Assembly (NCBI GenBank): GCA_040879025.1
Contig: JBBDLF010000007.1
Location: forward strand, 1-41,753
Direction of reading: 5' to 3'
From: JBBDLF01 sp040879025
GTDB lineage: Bacteria > Pseudomonadota > Gammaproteobacteria > Pseudomonadales > Pseudohongiellaceae
DNA: 41,753 bases
Part shown: positions 1 through 8,386 of the stretch, in pieces
Position numbering within the stretch: position 1 is the stretch's first letter
Layout of the letters: each line of letters opens with the position of its first letter
Position numbers and translations under genes: made by a program
The notes under the pieces: generated by a model
Databases searched by the model: none
The model's input: only the letters and a program-made list of their open reading frames with translations
Told to the model about the DNA's origin: nothing

Positions 1-245
1 CAGGGACGAGCGCGGGACCGGGCCAGGGATGGCCCACCGGAGCGGAGAAGGAAGCGTCCTCCCACCCGCTCGGGACCCGTCGAATTGTCGAGAGACCGAC
101 AACATTGAAGATTACCTGGTGGGCCGACGGGGGCTTTTAGTGGTGGCCCCGCTCATGTATACTTCCGCGCCCTTTAGCCCTCACACATTCCAACTTTGCC
201 TGGATGACTGAATCCAGTCCGGGAGCAATCCCGGGGAGATCATTT
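1..245. other. Non-coding left edge upstream of typA
   Basis: No convincing gene is seen here. A short open frame from 29 to 211 has no ribosome binding site and no recognisable protein, so I treat it as chance. The stretch is GC-rich and holds small inverted repeats: GGGCCA/TGGCCC (20-25 and 30-35) and TTGTCG/CGACAA (85-90 and 97-102). Neither is followed by a T-run, so they are not classic terminators. The upstream gene lies outside the window. Confidence 0.5.
135..163 (+). promoter_or_regulatory. Possible sigma-70 promoter for typA
   Basis: A good -10 hexamer TATACT lies at 158-163, directly preceded by TG. The best-spaced -35 is the poor TTTTAG at 135-140 (17-bp spacer). It is the only promoter-like site just before typA. 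The weak -35 keeps confidence low. Confidence 0.35.
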
Positions 246-2054
246 GTGATAGAAAAAATCCGCAACATCGCCATTATCGCTCACGTTGACCATGGCAAGA
301 CCACCCTCGTGGACAAGTTGCTGCAACAGTCCGGCACCCTGGAATCGCGGGGCAAGGCAGTTGAGCGAGTAATGGATTCCAATGATCAGGAGCGAGAACG
401 CGGAATTACTATCCTGGCGAAGAATACCGCGTTGCGGTGGCGCGACTACCGCATCAATATCGTGGACACTCCAGGCCACGCCGACTTTGGTGGTGAGGTT
501 GAAAGGGTGCTGTCGATGGTGGACAGCGTCCTGTTGCTGGTCGACGCGGTGGACGGACCCATGCCGCAGACCCGGTTTGTTACACAAAAAGCTTTCGATC
601 AGGGATTACACCCGATTGTGGTGATCAACAAGGTGGATCGCGAAGGCGCCAGGCCACACTGGGTATTGAACGAGGTTTTTGATCTGTTTGACAAATTGGG
701 AGCCAGTGACGAACAACTGGACTTTCCAGTGATTTATGCTTCCGCAATCAATGGAACATCCGGCCTTGACGCGGACGATCTTTCCGACAACCTGGAACCG
801 CTGTTCGAGATGATTGTGAACAAGGTTCCGGCTCCGGATGTCGTGATTGACGCGCCGTTCCAGATGCAGATCAGCGCCCTTGATTACAGCAGCTACGTCG
901 GAGTGATTGGAATCGGCCGTATTACGCGCGGCAAAGCACGGCCGAATATGCAGGTTACAATCCTCGACTTGCAGGGCAAGGCTCGCAAGGGAAAAATTCT
1001 GCAGGTAAAAAGCCATCTTGGACTGGATCGAATCGATGTGGAGGAGGCAGCCGCCGGCGAGATAGTGTGTATCAGCGGCATTGAAAATCTGCATATCTCC
1101 GATACGTTGTGCGACCCGGAAAAACCGGAAGCGCTACCTCCACTGACAGTGGACGAACCCACAATCTCCATGACATTTCAGGTGAACGACTCACCTTTCG
1201 CTGGACGAGAAGGAAAATTTGTCACCACGCGTAATATCAAGGACCGCCTGGAACGCGAGCTGCTCTACAATGTGGCCTTGCGCGTTGAGCAGGGGGAGAC
1301 TCCCGACAAGTACAAGGTGTCGGGCCGGGGCGAATTGCATCTGTCGGTATTGATCGAAAACATGCGCAGGGAAGGTTTCGAGCTGGCGGTCTCGAGACCC
1401 GAAGTGATTGTCAGGGAAGTGGACGGTGTCCTGCAGGAACCGTACGAGAATCTGCTGATTGACTGTGATGAAGCCTATCAAGGCTCGGTTATCGAAGAAC
1501 TCGGTCAACGCCGGGCGGAACTGCGGGACCTGATGCCTGACGGCAAGGGACGGGTACGATTGCAGTTTGTCGTTCCCACGCGTGGTCTGATCGGTTTTCG
1601 CTCCCAGTTTCTCAGCATGACCTCCGGCAGCGGAATCATGACACACGTGTTTGATCGCTACGATCAGATAAAAGGTGGAGACATGCACCGTCGCCAGAAC
1701 GGGGTGCTGGTTTCAATGGTGAAGGGCAAAACGCTCGCCTATGGGTTGTTCAATTTGCAGGAGCGGGGGCGGCTTTTCGTACAACCGAATACCGAGGTTT
1801 ATGAAGGGATGATCGTCGGACTGCACAGCCGCGAGAACGATCTTGTCGTCAACCCCACCAAGGCCAAGCAATTGACAAACGTCAGAGCCTCCGGTACCGA
1901 TGAAAATATCGTGCTCACACCGCCGGTTGTACATTCCCTGGAACAGGCGATGGAGTTTATTGAAGACGATGAACTGGTGGAGATTACGCCGGAAAGCATA
2001 CGTCTGCGGAAGAAATTGTTGACCGAGAACCAGAGAAAACGCCGCGGGCGCTAA
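246..2054 (+). CDS. typA: Ribosome-associated translational GTPase TypA/BipA
   Basis: A translation-factor GTPase that binds ribosomes and supports 50S assembly and stress or low-temperature growth. The G-domain is complete: P-loop AHVDHGKT at residues 12-19, switch I RGITI at 52-56, DTPGHADF at 74-81 and NKVD at 128-131. EF-G-like domains and the TypA-specific C-terminal part follow, ending in a basic tail. I chose the GTG at 246 (602 aa, the family length): GGGGAGA at 233-239 is well spaced and the protein then begins MIEKIRNIAIIAHVDHGK, as in homologues. An in-frame ATG at 204 would add 14 residues with no good ribosome binding site. It is followed by the prolyl aminopeptidase gene after 71 bp. 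Identification is secure. Confidence 0.97.
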   Translation: MIEKIRNIAIIAHVDHGKTTLVDKLLQQSGTLESRGKAVERVMDSNDQERERGITILAKNTALRWRDYRINIVDTPGHADFGGEVERVLSMVDSVLLLVDAVDGPMPQTRFVTQKAFDQGLHPIVVINKVDREGARPHWVLNEVFDLFDKLGASDEQLDFPVIYASAINGTSGLDADDLSDNLEPLFEMIVNKVPAPDVVIDAPFQMQISALDYSSYVGVIGIGRITRGKARPNMQVTILDLQGKARKGKILQVKSHLGLDRIDVEEAAAGEIVCISGIENLHISDTLCDPEKPEALPPLTVDEPTISMTFQVNDSPFAGREGKFVTTRNIKDRLERELLYNVALRVEQGETPDKYKVSGRGELHLSVLIENMRREGFELAVSRPEVIVREVDGVLQEPYENLLIDCDEAYQGSVIEELGQRRAELRDLMPDGKGRVRLQFVVPTRGLIGFRSQFLSMTSGSGIMTHVFDRYDQIKGGDMHRRQNGVLVSMVKGKTLAYGLFNLQERGRLFVQPNTEVYEGMIVGLHSRENDLVVNPTKAKQLTNVRASGTDENIVLTPPVVHSLEQAMEFIEDDELVEITPESIRLRKKLLTENQRKRRGR

Positions 2055-2125
2055 CGTTCGAGGGGCGGTTGCCATTCGCGCCAATTTGCCCCAAGATTGA
2101 TGCTCCGGCCGGCGGAGGAAGGATT

Positions 2126-3085
2126 GTGCTGCTTCTTTATCCTGAACTCAAACCGTATAAACGCCATCAGTTCAGCGCGTCCGAGCTGCATGAACTGTAT
2201 CTGGACGAGAGCGGCAACCCTGACGGAATCCCCGTACTCTACGTTCACGGCGGACCCGGAGCGGCATGCGGCGCCGATTCCCGGCGTTACTTCGATCCCG
2301 AAGTCTACCGCATAATCACCTTCGATCAACGCGGCTGCGGCCGTTCCACACCTCACGGCGAACTCAGAGCAAACAATACCGATTGTTTGATTGAGGATGT
2401 CGCGGCACTTCGCGGGTTTCTCAATATAGACCAATGGGTTCTGTTCGGGGGATCCTGGGGATCCACGTTAAGCCTGCTTTATGCCCAGCGTTTTCCGGAA
2501 CACGTCAAGGGATTGATTTTGCGTGGTGTGTTTCTGGGTCGACAGCAGGATCTGGACTGGTTGTATGTCAGTGGAGCGGGACGTGTATTTCCCGACAGTT
2601 TTGAAGAGTTCCTCGAAGCGATACCACCCGAGGAAAGAGACGAACCGATCAGCGCCTATTACCGGAGACTGACGGGGCTTGATGAACTGGCCCAGATGTC
2701 AGCGGCCAAGGCATGGTCTGTGTGGGAGGCACATTGTTCCACGTTGCGTCCGAGCTCGGAAATCATGGAACGGTTTTCAAAGTCTCATAACGCGCTGGCG
2801 ATGGCCAGAATTGAAACCCATTTCATGGTAAACCGGCTTTTCATCAGGGAGAACCAGATACTGGATGATATGAGCCGGATCGATTCCATACCAGGAAAGG
2901 TAGTCCACGGGCGCTATGACATGGTATGCCCGCTCGACAATGCCACCGCTCTCCACAGCCGGTGGCCTGTCGCTGAGTTGTACATCATCAGGGAGGCCGG
3001 CCATTCCGCCACCGAGCCGGGCATCACAGATGCGCTGGTACGGGCGGCGCAGGATATGGCAACGGAACTCGACGAGAACTTCTGA
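2126..3085 (+). CDS. pip: Prolyl aminopeptidase (proline iminopeptidase), alpha/beta hydrolase S33
   Basis: A cytoplasmic serine exopeptidase that removes N-terminal proline from peptides. Family S33 features are all present: oxyanion motif HGGPG at residues 41-45, DQRGCGRS at 67-74, nucleophile Ser110 in GGSWGS, Asp265 in HGRYD and His293 in AGHS. The GTG at 2126 is preferred (319 aa): GGAGG at 2114-2118 sits seven bases before it and the protein starts MLLLYPELKPY as in relatives. An upstream TTG at 2069 would add 19 atypical residues. dtd starts 16 bp after the stop, so the two are probably co-transcribed; I recall pip and dtd as adjacent in pseudomonads too. Confidence 0.95.
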   Translation: MLLLYPELKPYKRHQFSASELHELYLDESGNPDGIPVLYVHGGPGAACGADSRRYFDPEVYRIITFDQRGCGRSTPHGELRANNTDCLIEDVAALRGFLNIDQWVLFGGSWGSTLSLLYAQRFPEHVKGLILRGVFLGRQQDLDWLYVSGAGRVFPDSFEEFLEAIPPEERDEPISAYYRRLTGLDELAQMSAAKAWSVWEAHCSTLRPSSEIMERFSKSHNALAMARIETHFMVNRLFIRENQILDDMSRIDSIPGKVVHGRYDMVCPLDNATALHSRWPVAELYIIREAGHSATEPGITDALVRAAQDMATELDENF

Positions 3086-3101
3086 TGACAACAGGGAAAC
3101 C

Positions 3102-3557
3102 ATGATTGCGTTGTTGCAAAGAGTTTCCTGGGTGAAGCTGCGGATAGGCGGAGAAATGCATGCCGAGACCGGCCCGGGACTGCTTGCGTTTATCGGTGTG
3201 GAAAAGCCTGACACACCCGCGGTGGCGGAACGGCTGTTCAATAAAATTCTGAATTACCGGGTTTTCTCCGATACCGGGTCCAGGATGAATCTGAGCCTGA
3301 ACGACAATGCGGGTGATTTGATGCTCGTGAGTCAATTCACGCTCGCGGCCACTACGGACAAAGGTCTTCGTCCCGGATTTTCGTCGGCTAAAGAGCCGGC
3401 GGAGGCCGAGCGCATTTACAACCACCTGGTGGACATGGCCGTCACGCATTTTGGTACCAGTCAAGGAACTGTGCGCAGTGGTGTGTTCGCGGCTGACATG
3501 AAAGTGCAGTTGGAAAACGACGGACCGGTTACTTTCATTGTCAAAGTGAGTGAGTGA
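3102..3557 (+). CDS. dtd: D-aminoacyl-tRNA deacylase
   Basis: Hydrolyses D-aminoacyl-tRNA, and also glycyl-tRNA(Ala), keeping D-amino acids out of translation. It acts as a cytoplasmic homodimer. The protein starts MIALLQRVSWVKL and is 151 aa, close to the usual 145. The diagnostic SQFT motif is at residues 77-80 and the cross-subunit Gly-Pro motif (DGPVTF) at 141-142. The ATG at 3102 follows an AGGGA element and matches family N-termini; a longer frame opens upstream inside pip but does not fit. It converges on tatC with 23 bp between stops, and no terminator is visible there. Confidence 0.96.
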   Translation: MIALLQRVSWVKLRIGGEMHAETGPGLLAFIGVEKPDTPAVAERLFNKILNYRVFSDTGSRMNLSLNDNAGDLMLVSQFTLAATTDKGLRPGFSSAKEPAEAERIYNHLVDMAVTHFGTSQGTVRSGVFAADMKVQLENDGPVTFIVKVSE

Positions 3558-3580
3558 CAATCATGCCCCGTATCCGCGCG

Positions 3581-4336
3581 CTATTTCTCCGCGGCTTCTG
3601 CTTCTTCCTGTTTTCGTTTGATGAGCCGACCGGCCAGGATGCCCACCTCGAACAAGCCCCACATAGGTAATGCCAACATGGATTGCGTGAAAGGATCCGG
3701 AGGCGTCAGCAACATGGAAACAACAAAACATCCAACCACGACATAAGGTCGTTTCGCCGCCAGTGAATCCGGTTCCGCCAGGCCCGCCCAGATAAAAATC
3801 AGGACCGCAATCGGTATTTCAAATGCCAATCCGAAAGCTATGAAAATAGTGAGAGCAAAGCTGAGAAAACTGTTGATGTCCGGCGCTACGGAAATGCCTT
3901 CGGGAGCAACGGATATAAAGAACGCAAACACCAGCCGAAACAGCACGAAATAGGCAAACGCAATACCGGCATAGAAAAGTGCCACACTTGAAACGAACAG
4001 AGGTATGGCGACCGATTTCTCGTTCTTGTACAGGCCCGGGGCGATAAACGACCATAGCTGATAAAGTATATACGGTGCGGCGATCAGCAGCGCAACATAA
4101 AATGTCAGTTTAAAAGGAGCAAAAAACGGTGAGGTCGGGTCAATTGCGATCATCGTCGAGCCCACCGGGAGAGCGGAAATCAACGGGGTGGCGACAAAGG
4201 TATAGATATCATTCGCCCAGTAAAATAACGCCAGAAAAATAGCCAGAACGGCGACCACCGATTTGAGAATGCGGTCGCGCAATTCAACCAGGTGATCAAT
4301 CAGCGTTTGTTCTTTTTCTTCGTCAGCTGCCGCCAT
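3581..4336 (-). CDS. tatC: Sec-independent protein translocase subunit TatC
   Basis: The polytopic inner-membrane core of the twin-arginine translocase; it recognises signal peptides of folded proteins. The N-terminus has the family motif DHLVELRDRIL, followed by six hydrophobic segments and conserved stretches such as LYQLWSFIAPGLYKNEK and a late PDPFTQ. The C-terminal tail is charged. The ATG at 4336 gives 251 aa and a 14-bp overlap with tatB. An alternative ATG at 4369 adds 11 residues and overlaps tatB by 47 bp; its GGAAA-type ribosome binding site is about as good, so the start is unsettled. It is the last gene of the long leftward operon. Confidence 0.95.
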   Translation of the reverse strand: MAAADEEKEQTLIDHLVELRDRILKSVVAVLAIFLALFYWANDIYTFVATPLISALPVGSTMIAIDPTSPFFAPFKLTFYVALLIAAPYILYQLWSFIAPGLYKNEKSVAIPLFVSSVALFYAGIAFAYFVLFRLVFAFFISVAPEGISVAPDINSFLSFALTIFIAFGLAFEIPIAVLIFIWAGLAEPDSLAAKRPYVVVGCFVVSMLLTPPDPFTQSMLALPMWGLFEVGILAGRLIKRKQEEAEAAEK

Positions 4337-4811
4337 CAGGCTTGTTTCCGTTATCCGGGGTTGACCCATCGGGTTTTTCCTCGGGGGTTTCAGGTTCTAC
4401 TGTCATAAAATTACGGTCCGAGCGAGGGATGGCGTTCTTTTCTATGCGGCTGGGTTCAGCGGGTTCGTCCTTGTCGGCTTTCGATCCGGAGGGGGAGTCA
4501 AGTCGCAGGTCGGTCTCATCGAACTCTTCCACCTCGTCCATAACCTTCTTTTTTGTGTCGTGCACTATCGATTCCATGTCGCCTTTCGCTTTTTCCACAT
4601 CCTTGAGAATGGATTCATTGTGCAGCTGGCGCCGGATTTCATCCGCGTTGAGTTGTTGCTCAATCTCTGATTTCACTTTCATGAAGCTACGGCGGAATCG
4701 TCCGATCCACAATCCGGCGGTACGCACGGCACCCGGCAATTTTTCCGGACCCACAATCAGCAGGGCCACGACGCAGATCAGTATTAGTTCTGAAGGACCA
4801 ATGTCAAACAT
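4323..4811 (-). CDS. tatB: Sec-independent protein translocase subunit TatB
   Basis: A single-pass inner-membrane protein that forms the substrate-receptor complex with TatC. The protein begins MFDIGPSELILICVVALLIVGPEKLP: an N-terminal transmembrane helix, the Gly-Pro-Glu-Lys-Leu-Pro hinge, then an amphipathic helix containing AVRTAGLWIGRFRR. The rest is a long charged, probably disordered tail rich in Asp, Glu, Lys and Pro. At 162 aa it is normal for TatB. TatA is encoded 79 bp upstream and TatC overlaps the 3' end, giving the usual tatABC order. Confidence 0.95.
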   Translation of the reverse strand: MFDIGPSELILICVVALLIVGPEKLPGAVRTAGLWIGRFRRSFMKVKSEIEQQLNADEIRRQLHNESILKDVEKAKGDMESIVHDTKKKVMDEVEEFDETDLRLDSPSGSKADKDEPAEPSRIEKNAIPRSDRNFMTVEPETPEEKPDGSTPDNGNKPDGGS

Positions 4812-4890
4812 GTGCGGGATCCAGATTTCGCCGCTTCAGAAGGAAGCGGCGTGCAGACTTGGGGGGACGGGTCGGAAAACCGGATAGGGA

Positions 4891-5124
4891 CTAGTCCGTG
4901 GTTTTTTCGGTTTTACGCTCTTCCGAAGTTTCAGGATTACTCTCGGGCTTGTCTTCCTCCGACTTTTCTTCCGTCGACTCGTCCTCTTTGATCGCTGATT
5001 TGAAACCCTTCAGCGCTCCACCGAGATCCGATCCAAGATTACGCAGCTTTTTGGTGCCGAACAACATGACGATGATCAGCAATATAATCAGTAGCTGCCA
5101 AATTCCAATACCACCGAGACCCAT
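4891..5124 (-). CDS. tatA: Sec-independent protein translocase subunit TatA
   Basis: The pore-forming or membrane-weakening subunit of the Tat system. From the ATG at 5124 the product is 77 aa: transmembrane helix at about residues 6-22 (IGIWQLLIILLIIVMLFG), the FG hinge, then an amphipathic helix with KKLRNLGSDLGGALKGFK. A highly charged Glu/Lys/Ser tail ends in KTTD. The start follows a strong GGAGGG element, while a longer in-frame reading to 5187 adds 21 unrelated residues. hisE ends 31 bp upstream; hisI-hisE-tatABC is a known gammaproteobacterial arrangement. Confidence 0.95.
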   Translation of the reverse strand: MGLGGIGIWQLLIILLIIVMLFGTKKLRNLGSDLGGALKGFKSAIKEDESTEEKSEEDKPESNPETSEERKTEKTTD

Positions 5125-5155
5125 AGACCCTCCACTTACCTGCCACAATCCAGCA

Positions 5156-5512
5156 TCATTTGACCGCTCTTGCCCCTTTTTCCGCAAGGCCGGATATATT
5201 AAATCGTTTTTCCAGTTCGTCCAACACTTGCTCGGCTGAAAGGTCGAGATGGCTCAGCATCACCATGCTGTGAAACCAGAGGTCCGCTGTCTCGCCAATA
5301 ACCGCCTGTCGTTGAGCCTGGAGCGTTTCATCGCCGGTTCCGGCGGCGCAATTTTTCGCTGCCAGTATCGTTTCTATTGCTTCCTCACCCACCTTTTCGA
5401 GGATTTTGTCCAAGCCTTTGCCGTACAATCCGGCCACATAGGATTCGGCTGCATCCGCGGATTTGCGCTGTTCCAGTACCGAAGCCAGTTGTTTCAAAAC
5501 GTCGTTTGTCAT
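5156..5512 (-). CDS. hisE: Phosphoribosyl-ATP pyrophosphatase
   Basis: Second step of histidine biosynthesis: converts phosphoribosyl-ATP to phosphoribosyl-AMP plus pyrophosphate. This is the stand-alone form (118 aa), not the HisIE fusion found in enterics. The all-alpha NTP-pyrophosphatase signature is present: KVGEEAIE at residues 40-47 and GETADLWFHSMVML further on, which supply the acidic Mg-binding residues. It lies 18 bp after hisI, which catalyses the next step, so the two are almost certainly co-expressed. The rest of the histidine operon is not in this window. Confidence 0.95.
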   Translation of the reverse strand: MTNDVLKQLASVLEQRKSADAAESYVAGLYGKGLDKILEKVGEEAIETILAAKNCAAGTGDETLQAQRQAVIGETADLWFHSMVMLSHLDLSAEQVLDELEKRFNISGLAEKGARAVK

Positions 5513-5530
5513 TACTGAATCTCGTGTCTT

Positions 5531-5938
5531 TCAGCCTTTCTTCCAGCCTTTTTTCGCATACAGGGTTGCCGGGTCTTTTAGTACCGGGTCTTCAATCTGC
5601 CAGCTATTATCGACCAGTCGGCGGTAAAAACAGCTTTCACGTCCAGTGTGGCAGGCGATGCCGCCGACCTGTTCCACCAGATAGCAGACCGAATCTCCGT
5701 CGCAGTCAAGGTAGATATCCACCAGATTCTGCACATTACCCGACTCTTCCCCCTTGCGCCACAGGCGATTGCGTGATCGCGACCAATAGACAGCGCGCTT
5801 TTCCTCCACGGCGCTTCGCAGCGCGTCCCGGTTCAGCCAAGCCTGGGTCAGCACACGTTTGCTGACGGCATCCTGTGTGATGACCGGCACCAGGCCGTCA
5901 GTGTTCCATTTTATTTGGTCTAGATAGGTCACGGGCAT
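5531..5938 (-). CDS. hisI: Phosphoribosyl-AMP cyclohydrolase
   Basis: Third step of histidine biosynthesis: opens the purine ring of phosphoribosyl-AMP. The 135-aa protein carries the metal site of the family: D78, C79 and D80 in IYLDCDGD for Mg and Zn, then C96-H97 and C103 in CHTGRESC. The ATG at 5938 (MPVTYLDQIKWN) is preceded by GGAG at somewhat long spacing; an upstream in-frame ATG at 6022 lies inside the ubiB coding end and adds 28 implausible residues. The usual MLAWMN segment reads TQAWLN here, a mild divergence. It pairs with hisE 18 bp downstream. Confidence 0.95.
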   Translation of the reverse strand: MPVTYLDQIKWNTDGLVPVITQDAVSKRVLTQAWLNRDALRSAVEEKRAVYWSRSRNRLWRKGEESGNVQNLVDIYLDCDGDSVCYLVEQVGGIACHTGRESCFYRRLVDNSWQIEDPVLKDPATLYAKKGWKKG

Positions 5939-5984
5939 AGATAGGTCGCTCCAGCAAACCCCGCGGGGGCACCAGTATCCTATT

Positions 5985-7667
5985 TCAGCGCCGAAAATAC
6001 AAAAAATAAACGCCCACGACAAAGAGCACAGTTCCCGTCAACGGTAAAGTTTGCAGCCATTCGTTCACGGCGGGATGGAGTGACAGCAGGCCGGCTGCCA
6101 GGGCCGCCAGACCGGCATAGCGGTTATAACGGCGGCGTCTTGCGTGGGTTTCTACCTGTTTATTCTGTAAATTCTCCAGATTCTGATTGATCAGCGCGAG
6201 TTGCCGGGTATCGGTGGCGGCATTGATAAGAATCTGCGGCAGCATCGGCAGTTGTTCTATCCAGTCCGGAACATTCTCTTGTACGCGTGCCATCAGGGTA
6301 AACGGATTCATTCTGCGAGCGTTCCAGCTCTCCAGAAACGGCAGGGCCGTTTTCCACAGGTCCAGGTCGGGATAAAGCTGGCGGCCCAGGCCTTCCACGT
6401 TCAACAGGGTTTTTTGCAGCAACACCAGGGAAGGTTGCACTTCCATATTAAAGCGGCCGGCCGTTCGGAACAGCTGCACCAGCAACTGTCCAAATGAAAT
6501 GTCCTTCAGGGGCTTTTCGAAGATCGGTTCGCATACCGTACGCATGGCTGCTTCAAATTCGTGAATTTTCGTTTCCTTGGGAACCCAGCCGCATTCGACG
6601 TGCAGCCGCGCCACTTTACGGTAATCCCTTTTGAATATGGCGAGCAGGTTCCGGGCCAGGTACTGTTGGTCATCCTTGCTGAGCGAGCCGATGATGGCAC
6701 AGTCGATGGCGATGTATTGAGGTTGTGCAACTTTGTCGGGAGCGACGAAAATATTTCCCGGATGCATGTCGGCGTGAAAATAGCTGTGAGTGAAAACCTG
6801 CGTGAAAAAAATCTCTACGCCGGTTTCGGCCAATTTTTTCAAATCTATCCCATGGGCTTTCAACGAGGCAATATCCGACACGGGGATACCGTATATTCGT
6901 TCCATAACCAGGACATTGCTGCGGCTGTATTCCCAGAAAACCTTAGGTATGTAAAGCTTGTCGGAGTTTTCAAAATTGCGGCGCAGTTGCGTCGTGTTCG
7001 CGCCTTCGGCCACCAGATTCAATTCGTCCTGTATTATCCGTTCGTAATCGCGGATCACCTCGATCGCGTGGAGCCTCTTGCCGATTGTTGTCGCTTTCTC
7101 AACGAATGCCGCCATCAGTTGCAGCAACTTGATGTCAGCGTTGACCGTTTTATCGATACCGGGCCTGATGACCTTGACGACCACTTCTTCACCACTGATC
7201 AGTCGAGCGCTGTGCACCTGCGCTACCGAGGCGGAGGCCAGGGGCTCCTGGTTCAATTCGCTGAATACCCGGTCGGCAGGCAGGCCGAGCGCCAGTTCGA
7301 CAATCTCCGTGATGCCGGGGGTGTTGAAAGGGGGTACGCGATCCTGCAGGCTTTGCAGTTCATCGGCCAACGCCATGTCGAGAAAATCACGGCGGGTGGA
7401 GAGCAATTGTCCCAGCTTGATATAGATAGGTCCCAGGTCTTCCAGAGCCAGCCGCAGCCTGCGATATTTATGTTCCCGCCTTACCCGGTGGAATGACCAC
7501 GGGACACCGTGGAGCCGAATCAACAGACGCAGCGGAATCGCCGATCGCCGGGTCAGGAATTCATCCAGCCGGTATTTCGCGGCGACATTGAGTATCTTGA
7601 GCAGGCGTGGAAGGTAGGGCACGGTGGCGGAACCGGACAGCGTGTGAGAGGGAGGCAAAGATAGCAT
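5985..7667 (-). CDS. ubiB: UbiB, atypical kinase-like ubiquinone biosynthesis protein
   Basis: ABC1/ADCK/UbiB family protein needed for ubiquinone synthesis; ATPase activity and lipid-precursor handling are proposed for the family. Visible hallmarks are the KxGQ motif (IKLGQ, residues 83-87), an Ala-rich nucleotide loop in place of the kinase Gly loop (LASASVAQVH, 143-152), Lys165 in VVVKV, HADMHPGN and the metal site in AIDCAIIGS. Two hydrophobic helices near the C-terminus (YAGLAALAAGLLSL and LTGTVLFVVGVYFLYF) anchor it in the inner membrane. Length is 560 aa. The ATG at 7667 lacks a good ribosome binding site, and GTG at 7622 (VPYLPRLLKIL) would match family N-termini better but also lacks one. 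Confidence 0.94.
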   Translation of the reverse strand: MLSLPPSHTLSGSATVPYLPRLLKILNVAAKYRLDEFLTRRSAIPLRLLIRLHGVPWSFHRVRREHKYRRLRLALEDLGPIYIKLGQLLSTRRDFLDMALADELQSLQDRVPPFNTPGITEIVELALGLPADRVFSELNQEPLASASVAQVHSARLISGEEVVVKVIRPGIDKTVNADIKLLQLMAAFVEKATTIGKRLHAIEVIRDYERIIQDELNLVAEGANTTQLRRNFENSDKLYIPKVFWEYSRSNVLVMERIYGIPVSDIASLKAHGIDLKKLAETGVEIFFTQVFTHSYFHADMHPGNIFVAPDKVAQPQYIAIDCAIIGSLSKDDQQYLARNLLAIFKRDYRKVARLHVECGWVPKETKIHEFEAAMRTVCEPIFEKPLKDISFGQLLVQLFRTAGRFNMEVQPSLVLLQKTLLNVEGLGRQLYPDLDLWKTALPFLESWNARRMNPFTLMARVQENVPDWIEQLPMLPQILINAATDTRQLALINQNLENLQNKQVETHARRRRYNRYAGLAALAAGLLSLHPAVNEWLQTLPLTGTVLFVVGVYFLYFRR

Positions 7668-7731
7668 TTGGGTCGTGTTGTCACAAGAGTCGTCACAAGA
7701 GCCGCCGCTGGCCGGGCGATGAAGGAGGACA

Positions 7732-8367
7732 TCAGTCGGGATCGGGCGTCGCCTCGAGGCGTCGTTGAATCACTTGTAGACGCGCGTCGAGCCGATCCAG
7801 GTACAGACGCACTGCATCCAGCCGATTATCGAAGGATTCGAACTCACCGGCGGCGGGTAGCAAGCCGCTTTCCTCGTGGAGGTAGTCGTCAAGATTCTCT
7901 TTGAACCGCCTGGATGATTTTCTGCCGAAGTCGCTGGCGCGAGCTGCGATGTCGCCGGCCTGATGGGCCGCCGCGTCTCCCAGCAGTAACCCCAGCGGCC
8001 CGAGCCAGTCCGGATCGAGATTGCCGAGCAGCCGATAAAAATCCTGGACCAATTCACTGTCGCCCCGAATTTCGATGGCAGGATTCACCAGCGAGCGGGA
8101 CTGTGACGCGGTGAACAATTGTCTGATCAAGGCCGCGCTCGAGCCGGCCACCATCGCATCCGCATGTCCATCCCAGACACAGCGCAAGCGGACACGGTCA
8201 GAGTCAAACACAAGAAAGGTTTTTGTCGCCGGAGCCCGGCTTACCACTTCCAGGACGCATCCATCGAAGCGGGTCAGGCTGCTACGCGTCACCGGATCCA
8301 TTCCCAGTATTTTATTGACCAGTTGTTCCAGCGGCAACAGCATTGTTGATTGAATGAATAAACTCAC
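7732..8367 (-). CDS. ubiJ: Ubiquinone biosynthesis accessory factor UbiJ (SCP2 domain)
   Basis: A lipid-binding accessory factor of the soluble Ubi complex that handles polyprenyl intermediates. The 211-aa protein has an N-terminal SCP2-like sterol-carrier fold (about residues 10-115: LEQLVNKILGMDP, LVFDSDRVRL, then AIEIRGDSELVQDFYRLL). A charged helical C-terminus follows, ending in a coiled-coil-like stretch (NRLDAVRLYLDRLDARLQVIQRRLE). It lies between ubiE (19 bp upstream) and ubiB (64 bp downstream), the standard ubiE-ubiJ-ubiB order, and this context is the main support because UbiJ sequences diverge quickly. Confidence 0.9.
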   Translation of the reverse strand: MSLFIQSTMLLPLEQLVNKILGMDPVTRSSLTRFDGCVLEVVSRAPATKTFLVFDSDRVRLRCVWDGHADAMVAGSSAALIRQLFTASQSRSLVNPAIEIRGDSELVQDFYRLLGNLDPDWLGPLGLLLGDAAAHQAGDIAARASDFGRKSSRRFKENLDDYLHEESGLLPAAGEFESFDNRLDAVRLYLDRLDARLQVIQRRLEATPDPD

Positions 8368-8386
8368 AAATCACCCTGTGGCCTTG

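Noticed and set aside
2913..3101. A longer Dtd protein overlapping pip
   Set aside because: The upstream frame encodes nothing like Dtd and homology begins exactly at MIALLQRVSW.
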